Source of the DNA: an uncultured Selenomonadales bacterium
Lineage (GTDB): Bacteria; Bacillota; Negativicutes; Selenomonadales; Selenomonadaceae
DNA length: 11,421 bases
Direction: 5' to 3'
Assembly: GCA_946543495.1 (NCBI GenBank)
Contig: CAMNLS010000025.1
Coordinates: forward strand, 1 to 11,421
The notes under the pieces were generated by a model, which was given only the letters and a program-made list of their open reading frames with translations, made no database searches and had not been told where the DNA came from. How positions within the stretch are numbered: position 1 is the stretch's first letter; every line of letters starts with the position of its first letter. The translations under genes and the position numbers were made by a program. Positions 6,934 through 11,421 of this stretch are shown here, one piece after another.

Positions 6934-6965
6934 ATTTCAATCCACACACCCATTACGGGTGCGAC
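6934..6965 (-). CRISPR. Solitary type I-C-like CRISPR repeat (no array)
   Basis: Read on the minus strand, this is exactly 32 bases, beginning GTCGCACCC and ending GTGTGGATTGAAAT. Length, both ends and the internal hairpin (CACCC-GTAAT-GGGTG, extendable by a G-U pair) match what I know of type I-C repeats, for example those of Bacillus with a GTCGCAC start and GTGGATTGAAAT end. Translated in one frame it reads APVMGVWIEI, a peptide often seen in spurious proteins called over I-C arrays. Only one copy is present: I find no second repeat at a spacer's distance on either side and no cas genes in the window. It starts 2 bases behind the dcuB stop codon. It could be an array remnant, a stray copy, or a functional single unit. 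Family assignment is from memory, not a search. Confidence 0.7.
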
Positions 6966-6967
6966 CA

Positions 6968-8308
6968 TTACAAAACGATGTGCGCCATGACGAAGCCCAC
7001 GCAACAGCCAGATATGACACCGATTAAACCTGGTATCATGAAGGAGTGATTCAAAATGTATTTGCCAATGCGCGTCGTGCCCGAACGGTCGAAGCCGATA
7101 CAAGCAAGGTCGGAAGGATAAGTCGGAAGGAAGAAGTAACCATAACACGCGCTGATAAACGACATGATGATAACAGGATCCATGCCGACGCTAAGAGCCA
7201 TAGGGAAGACGATAGCAATCGCGGCGGCTTGGGAGTTGACGAGCTTAGAAGTTAAGAACGCTATGATAGCAAAAGCCCACGGATAATCAGCGACAGCATT
7301 GCCGAGGAATTCTTTAAGAAAAGCCATATGAGCACCAAAGCAAGTATTAGCCATCCACGCGACGCCGTAAACGCTGACGAGCGCGACGATACCGGATTTG
7401 AAGACTTGCGAATTGCCAACGTCTTTAGCCTTGACCTTACAAACAAAGAGGATAGCCGCGGCAACGAGGAGCATAACCATTTGGATAACAGCAGTCATGG
7501 AAATGGGTTTAAGGTCGCCCTTAGCGTTCGGAAAGTGCGGAAGTAATTCAGGGAAGTTACCTAAACAAGCTATGATGATAATGCCAAAGAAGAAGATATA
7601 CATAGCATGATAGAACGAGGGCGGAAGCTCCTTATCAAGAAGGGATTCGGAATCGCCGTAGACGTATTCTTTATTGGCGGGGTCTTTGATGAATTCTTGG
7701 AAGCGTTCGTCTTTGTCGAGGTCTTTACCGCGACGATAACTCCAAAGAGCCGCGCAAAGGACGCCGATACCGGTAGCAGGCATAGCGACGGCGAGGATTT
7801 GCAAGACGGAATAATTATGCCCAGCAGTAGCCATGAAGCCGACGATTGAAACGATAGCGACGGAAACGGGAGAAGCACATATACCCATTTGCGAAGCGAC
7901 GGAAGCGACAGCCATAGGACGTTCAGGACGAATATTTTGTTTAATGGCGATATCATAGATGATAGGGAACATAGTATAGACGACGTGCCCTGTTCCACAC
8001 AATACCGTTAGGAACCAAGTAGTGAGCGGAGCGAGAATGGTAACGTGTTTGGGATTATTGCGCAGGAACTTTTCAGCGTATTTGAGCATGACGGTTAAGC
8101 CGCCCGAAGTTTGAAGGAAGCCCGCGCAGGTAACGACGGCTAAGATAGTAAGCATAACGTCGATAGGCGGTGTACCTGGTTTGTAGCCGAAAACGAAAGT
8201 ATAAATAACAAGACCAATGCCACTTATGACAGCTAAGCCAATGCCGCCATGACGTACGCCAATAATCAAGCACGCCAGCAAAACTAGGAATGCAAGGAGC
8301 ATATCCAT
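6968..8308 (-). CDS. dcuB: Anaerobic C4-dicarboxylate transporter, DcuA/DcuB family
   Basis: An inner-membrane carrier that in enteric bacteria takes up fumarate, malate or aspartate in exchange for succinate during fumarate respiration. The 446-residue protein is hydrophobic throughout and collinear with E. coli DcuB as I recall it: RHGGIGLA near the start, APLTTWFLTVLCGTGHVVYT, NIRPERPMAVASVASQMGI, the hydrophilic loop RGKDLDKDERFQEFI followed by EYVYGD, GVAWMANTCFGAHM, SKLVNSQAAAIA, and the ending LPTYPSDLACIGFDRSGTT. These features fit DcuB better than DcuA. The frame is open up to 8374, but the ATG at 8308 has GAGG 8 bases upstream and begins at the family start. A strong terminator separates it from cstA upstream, so it should have its own promoter; I see only weak candidates in the 70 bases before it. 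It ends in its own intrinsic terminator. Confidence 0.93.
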   Translation of the reverse strand: MDMLLAFLVLLACLIIGVRHGGIGLAVISGIGLVIYTFVFGYKPGTPPIDVMLTILAVVTCAGFLQTSGGLTVMLKYAEKFLRNNPKHVTILAPLTTWFLTVLCGTGHVVYTMFPIIYDIAIKQNIRPERPMAVASVASQMGICASPVSVAIVSIVGFMATAGHNYSVLQILAVAMPATGIGVLCAALWSYRRGKDLDKDERFQEFIKDPANKEYVYGDSESLLDKELPPSFYHAMYIFFFGIIIIACLGNFPELLPHFPNAKGDLKPISMTAVIQMVMLLVAAAILFVCKVKAKDVGNSQVFKSGIVALVSVYGVAWMANTCFGAHMAFLKEFLGNAVADYPWAFAIIAFLTSKLVNSQAAAIAIVFPMALSVGMDPVIIMSFISACYGYFFLPTYPSDLACIGFDRSGTTRIGKYILNHSFMIPGLIGVISGCCVGFVMAHIVL

Positions 8309-8316
8309 ACAAATCA

Positions 8317-8321
8317 CCTCT
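8317..8321 (-). promoter_or_regulatory. Ribosome-binding site of dcuB, decides the start
   Basis: AGAGG on the minus strand lies 8 bases before the ATG at 8308, supporting that start over the in-frame one at 8374. Confidence 0.8.
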
Positions 8322-8381
8322 CTAAAATATTTTGTGGAAAGTATTCGCGCAAGTAAATGTATTTCCTGCAACATTGAGCGT

Positions 8382-8410
8382 AAAAAAAAACCGCCGAGCG
8401 ACCCGACGGT
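8382..8410 (-). terminator. Intrinsic terminator of cstA
   Basis: On the minus strand a 9-bp stem (8390-8410; ACCGTCGGG with CTCGGCGGT, two G-T pairs, 3-base loop) runs directly into a run of T residues (8382-8390). It begins 11 bases behind the cstA stop. It isolates dcuB from cstA transcription, apart from read-through. Confidence 0.92.
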
Positions 8411-8421
8411 TAAAATTTTTT

Positions 8422-9882
8422 CTAGCGCAAGTTCCGTGATTTATTCAACGACTTACCATATCTGACAACGGAGACGGCATAAAGTCCGGCACAAACCGCC
8501 GCGAGGATATAGCTAATCATGTAATCAAGCCCGAAGCCAATCGGCGCGTGCAAGATGTAAGTCGAGACGATGTACATATAAAAAGTACCAGGAACGACTG
8601 CCATTAGGTAAGGCATATTATTTTTAATCATGTAGACGGCAATCATCGCGAAGGCAAAGACTGCAATCGTTTCGTTAGCCCACGAGAAGTACCGCCAGAG
8701 AATTGCAAAGCCGCTTGCGTCAGTCTTAGCAAAGTAAAGCACACCCGCCACGATTGCAAAGATAATCAGCGCGAGGATAAGGACGTTGATTCTTTTTTTA
8801 TTATCAATGTGTAAAGCGTCGGCAAGCATCAGACGCAGTGACCTTAACGCAGTATCACCAGAGGTTATCGCTAAGACTATGACGCCCAAAACCGCGACCA
8901 TACCACCGATGTCTCCAAGCATATTCTTGGCGATAACGCCGACGACTACCGTAGGAATTTTTACGAGGTCAGCGTCCACGACCATTGCCAAATTTAGTGC
9001 GCCCATTGCCGCAGCCGCCCAACACATCGCGATAAAACCTTCCGCGATCATCGTGTTGTAGTAAATCAATCTTCCATATTTTTCATTGGTGACGGAACGA
9101 GCAATAATTGTAGCCTGCGTGGAGTGGAAACCTGACGTAATGCCGCAAGCAACGGTTATAAAGAATATCGGGATAAAGTTTTCGCCGAAGGGGTGGACGT
9201 TAGCAATGCCCGCCTCCCAGACTTCTTTAAGCGGGTAGCCATTAATGAACAGCCCGAAGAAAATTCCGACGGCACTAAGCAAGAGGATTGCGCCGAAGAC
9301 AGGATAGATACGCCCGATAATTTTATCAATGGGCAGGAGTGTCGCGGCGAGGTAATAAGCAAAGATAACGCCGTAAACCATTATGACTTCCGCGCTCAAT
9401 GTCGAGACATCACCTTTAAGCAGATAAGCTACGAACAAATCACCTGGCGTATAGATAAAGACCGTGCCGACTAAAAGCATAAGCAAGCAGACGAAGACAA
9501 GGTAGACTTTGTAAACGCCGCCGCCTAAGAATCGTTGGACTAGCGAGGGCATTTGCTCACCGTTGTTGCGTAGGGAAATCATGCCGCTCATATAATCATG
9601 GAACGCGCCGCCGATAACGCAACCGATTGGAATCGTGATAAAGGCAATCGGACCGAAGAGGATACCTTGAATGGGACCCAGCACAGGACCAGTACCAGCG
9701 ATGTTAAGCAGTTCGATTAAGCAGTTCTTCCATTTATTCATGGGCACGAAGTCCACACCGTCGCGAAGTTTAATCGCGGGCGTTTGTACTGAAGCGTTCG
9801 GTTTCATGACGCGTTCGCAAAAGGAACCATAAATCGCCGCTCCGACAATCAGAATCACCAAGCCGATTATGAAGGTAATCAA
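8422..9882 (-). CDS. cstA: Carbon starvation protein CstA family transporter (short type)
   Basis: An inner-membrane transporter. Relatives in E. coli (CstA, BtsT) carry pyruvate, and older work linked CstA to peptide uptake; the substrate here is not shown by sequence. At 486 residues it is the short form common in Clostridia-like bacteria, well below the roughly 700 of E. coli. Family motifs: DGVDFVPMNKWKN (about residues 42-54), LLNIAGTGPVLGPIQGILFGP in two conserved parts, GGAFHDYMSGMISLRNNGEQMP, and CGITSGFHSTQATIIAR, with hydrophobic helices throughout. The start is TTG at 9882: AAGGAG is 9 bases upstream and no in-frame ATG or GTG fits better. It lies 104 bases behind infB, with an AT-rich 8-bp-unit inverted repeat between them. 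It may be read from infB or from a local promoter. Confidence 0.92.
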   Translation of the reverse strand: MITFIIGLVILIVGAAIYGSFCERVMKPNASVQTPAIKLRDGVDFVPMNKWKNCLIELLNIAGTGPVLGPIQGILFGPIAFITIPIGCVIGGAFHDYMSGMISLRNNGEQMPSLVQRFLGGGVYKVYLVFVCLLMLLVGTVFIYTPGDLFVAYLLKGDVSTLSAEVIMVYGVIFAYYLAATLLPIDKIIGRIYPVFGAILLLSAVGIFFGLFINGYPLKEVWEAGIANVHPFGENFIPIFFITVACGITSGFHSTQATIIARSVTNEKYGRLIYYNTMIAEGFIAMCWAAAAMGALNLAMVVDADLVKIPTVVVGVIAKNMLGDIGGMVAVLGVIVLAITSGDTALRSLRLMLADALHIDNKKRINVLILALIIFAIVAGVLYFAKTDASGFAILWRYFSWANETIAVFAFAMIAVYMIKNNMPYLMAVVPGTFYMYIVSTYILHAPIGFGLDYMISYILAAVCAGLYAVSVVRYGKSLNKSRNLR

Positions 9883-9891
9883 CGTGTGTCA

Positions 9892-9897
9892 CTCCTT
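9892..9897 (-). promoter_or_regulatory. Ribosome-binding site of cstA, supports a TTG start
   Basis: AAGGAG on the minus strand is 9 bases before the TTG at 9882. The inverted repeat upstream ends only 5 bases before this site in the transcript, so a folded repeat could affect access of ribosomes. Confidence 0.75.
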
Positions 9898-9902
9898 GTT
9901 TA

Positions 9903-9992
9903 GATGAAGAGATCATAAGATCAATAGATTATAAGATAGAAAGTTGAGTAGCTTTTAATCTTTTAATCTTTTCATCTTTTCATCTTTTAATC
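9903..9992. repeat. 90-bp imperfect inverted repeat made of phased 8-bp units
   Basis: The right arm (9953-9992) is five tandem 8-bp units; on the minus strand each is GATKAAAA (three GATTAAAA, two GATGAAAA). The left arm (9903-9942) is five 8-bp units on the plus strand, each starting GAT and ending in A. The arms are separated by 10 bases (9943-9952) and are complementary at 31 of 40 positions. The first unit of the right arm overlaps the last codon and stop of infB. In the minus-strand transcript this would be a long AU-rich hairpin between infB and cstA. It lacks a GC-rich stem and T-run, so it is not a standard terminator. Confidence 0.85.
9928..9933 (-). promoter_or_regulatory. Candidate -10 box for cstA inside the inverted repeat
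   Basis: TATAAT on the minus strand is a perfect -10 box, 45 bases before the cstA start, but no -35 box is found at 16-18 bases; TTAAAA occurs at 19. In such AT-rich repeated DNA a chance match is likely. Confidence 0.25.
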
Positions 9993-11421
9993 TTTATTCA
10001 CGTCTTCGATTGAAGTTTCAATCTCCTGCATCTTATAAGCTTCGATGATGTCACCTTCGCGGAAGTCACGATAATCGACGATGGAAATGCCGCACTCATA
10101 GCCAGCGGCGACTTCCTTAACTTCGTCCTTAAATCTGCGGAGTGAATCAATTTCGCCGTCGAAAACTTCCACGTTATCGCGAAGGATACGAATCTTGCTG
10201 TTGTTAAAGATTTTACCTTCGAGGACGTAGGAGCCGGCAACTAAAGCCTTGCTGAACTTCATGACTTTGCGAATTTCCACGCGCCCTTGAATGACTTCTT
10301 TAAACTTAGGAGCAAGGAGACCGCTCATAGCGGCGCGGACATCATCAAGAGCGTCATAAATTACGCGGTAAGTTCTTATGTCGATATTTTCATTAGTGGC
10401 GGCTTTCCTGGCGTTATTATCCGGGCGAACGTTAAAGCCGAGAATCAACGCATTGGACGACGAGGCAAGCATAACATCAGATTCATTAACGGCACCAACG
10501 CCCGCATGCACGATATTAACGCGGACTTCATCATTTTTATTGAGACCGAGCAACGAGCTACTAAGAGCCTCAACTGAGCCTTGCACGTCCGCCTTGACGA
10601 CGATATTTAAATCCTTAAGGGAACCAGCTTGAATTTGATTGAACAGGTCATCAAGTGAAACCTTCTTGGAGCCAGAGCGGATAAGAGCCGTGCGCTTGTT
10701 TTCGATTCTGTGTTGAACGATGGACTTAGCAAGTTTTTCGTCGAGGGCGGCAAGAATATCGCCCGCTTCGGGCACGTCGTTTAAACCGAGCACTTCGACC
10801 GGCACGCTTGGAGTAGCCTTCTTGACGTTGTCGCCGCGTTCGTTAATCATAGCGCGAACTCTGCCATAAGTAGTGCCAGCGATGATAGAATCACCAACGC
10901 GCAAGGTACCATTCTGCACAAGGACAGTAGCAACGACGCCGCGCCCGTGTTCCAATTTAGCTTCGATGATAACGCCGCGAGCTTCGCGATTAGGATTGGC
11001 TTTGAACTCTTGAACGTCCGCTTCAAATAGAATTTCTTCAAGCAGCTCATCGATATTAATATCCTTCTTAGCGGAGACTTCAACCATGGTTACATTGCCG
11101 CCGTAGTCGCGGGAAACTAAATCATACTTCATAAGTTCCTGCTTAACGCGAGTGGGATTCGCATTGGGCTTATCGATTTTATTAATGGCAACGATAATCG
11201 GAACCTTAGCGGCTTTAGCGTGATTGATAGCCTCAATGGTCTGGGGCATAACACCATCATCAGCGGCGACGACGAGGATAGCAATGTCAGTGACTTGCGC
11301 CCCGCGAGCACGCATAGCAGTAAAGGCTTCATGACCAGGTGTATCAAGGAAGACGATTTTGCGGTCTTTGCAAATGACTTGATACGCGCCGATATGTTGA
11401 GTAATGCCGCCCGCCTCCGTT
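9987..11421 (-). CDS. infB: Translation initiation factor IF-2, 5' end off the window
   Basis: A GTPase that positions initiator tRNA on the 30S subunit and promotes subunit joining. The frame is open to the right edge and gives 477 residues up to the TAA at 9987. The visible part starts inside the G domain at TEAGGITQHIGAYQV (switch I, just after the missing P-loop), followed by G3 DTPGHEAF (DTPGH at 11331-11345), G4 NKID (11172-11183) and G5 in VEVSAKK, then domains II to IV ending with GYECGISIVDYRDFREGDIIEAY, the fMet-tRNA-binding domain. All visible GTPase motifs are intact. The variable amino-terminal region and P-loop lie outside. In most Bacillota rbfA follows infB; here the next gene is cstA after 104 bases. 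Confidence 0.96.
   Translation of the reverse strand, partial: TEAGGITQHIGAYQVICKDRKIVFLDTPGHEAFTAMRARGAQVTDIAILVVAADDGVMPQTIEAINHAKAAKVPIIVAINKIDKPNANPTRVKQELMKYDLVSRDYGGNVTMVEVSAKKDINIDELLEEILFEADVQEFKANPNREARGVIIEAKLEHGRGVVATVLVQNGTLRVGDSIIAGTTYGRVRAMINERGDNVKKATPSVPVEVLGLNDVPEAGDILAALDEKLAKSIVQHRIENKRTALIRSGSKKVSLDDLFNQIQAGSLKDLNIVVKADVQGSVEALSSSLLGLNKNDEVRVNIVHAGVGAVNESDVMLASSSNALILGFNVRPDNNARKAATNENIDIRTYRVIYDALDDVRAAMSGLLAPKFKEVIQGRVEIRKVMKFSKALVAGSYVLEGKIFNNSKIRILRDNVEVFDGEIDSLRRFKDEVKEVAAGYECGISIVDYRDFREGDIIEAYKMQEIETSIEDVNKD

Noticed and set aside
6855..7148. A 97-codon minus-strand frame running over the dcuB end and the CRISPR-like repeat
   Set aside because: It overlaps dcuB in another frame and its MGVWIEI stretch comes from translating the repeat; it looks spurious.
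7570..7998. 142-codon minus-strand frame within dcuB, and similar long opposite-frame openings at 2014-2475 and 5378-5770
   Set aside because: They overlap strongly supported genes, show no family motifs and lack ribosome sites; they are reading-frame shadows.
8309..8374. Longer amino-terminus of DcuB from an upstream in-frame start
   Set aside because: The extension is not hydrophobic or family-like, and the ribosome site favours the ATG at 8308.

Overview
The window looks like chromosomal DNA of an anaerobic member of the Bacillota, probably Negativicutes-like. That placement is inference from gene content: a DcuB-type C4-dicarboxylate exchanger, a short clostridial-type CstA, a DUF116 protein next to a housekeeping gene, and AAGGAG/GGAGG ribosome sites. 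There are no rRNA or tRNA genes and no recognisable insertion sequence or prophage genes.

Layout, left to right. (1) A minus-strand pfkB-family 1-phosphofructokinase (fruK, last few codons off the left edge) with its own near-consensus promoter, preceded by cytidylate kinase (cmk, minus). (2) A short divergent promoter region with two palindromes, then a plus-strand pair: a membrane diguanylate cyclase (integral-membrane N-terminus, Cache-like sensor, HAMP-like linker, GGDEF) and, 4 bases later, a family 2 glycosyltransferase. (3) A 136-bp convergent intergenic stretch with hairpins but no clear intrinsic terminator. (4) A minus-strand pair, DUF116 then replicative helicase dnaB. (5) A 134-bp gap containing a single 32-bp sequence that matches my knowledge of type I-C CRISPR repeats, directly behind dcuB and in front of dcuB's intrinsic terminator. 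(6) dcuB and cstA, both minus, separated by a strong terminator behind cstA. (7) A 90-bp imperfect inverted repeat built of 8-bp units, then the 3' two-thirds of infB (minus, 5' end off the right edge).

The genes fall into small independent units and not into one system. DcuB and CstA suggest import or exchange of dicarboxylates and of pyruvate or peptides during anaerobic growth; FruK points to fructose use through a PTS whose other genes should lie to the left. The cyclase/glycosyltransferase pair suggests c-di-GMP-linked control of a surface polysaccharide.

The observations most worth a second look are the solitary CRISPR-repeat-like sequence in the dcuB 3' untranslated region, with no cas genes or second repeat in view, and the 8-bp-periodic inverted repeat between infB and cstA, which ends just ahead of the cstA ribosome-binding site. 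Three minus-strand genes (dnaB, DUF116, cstA) appear to use non-ATG starts.
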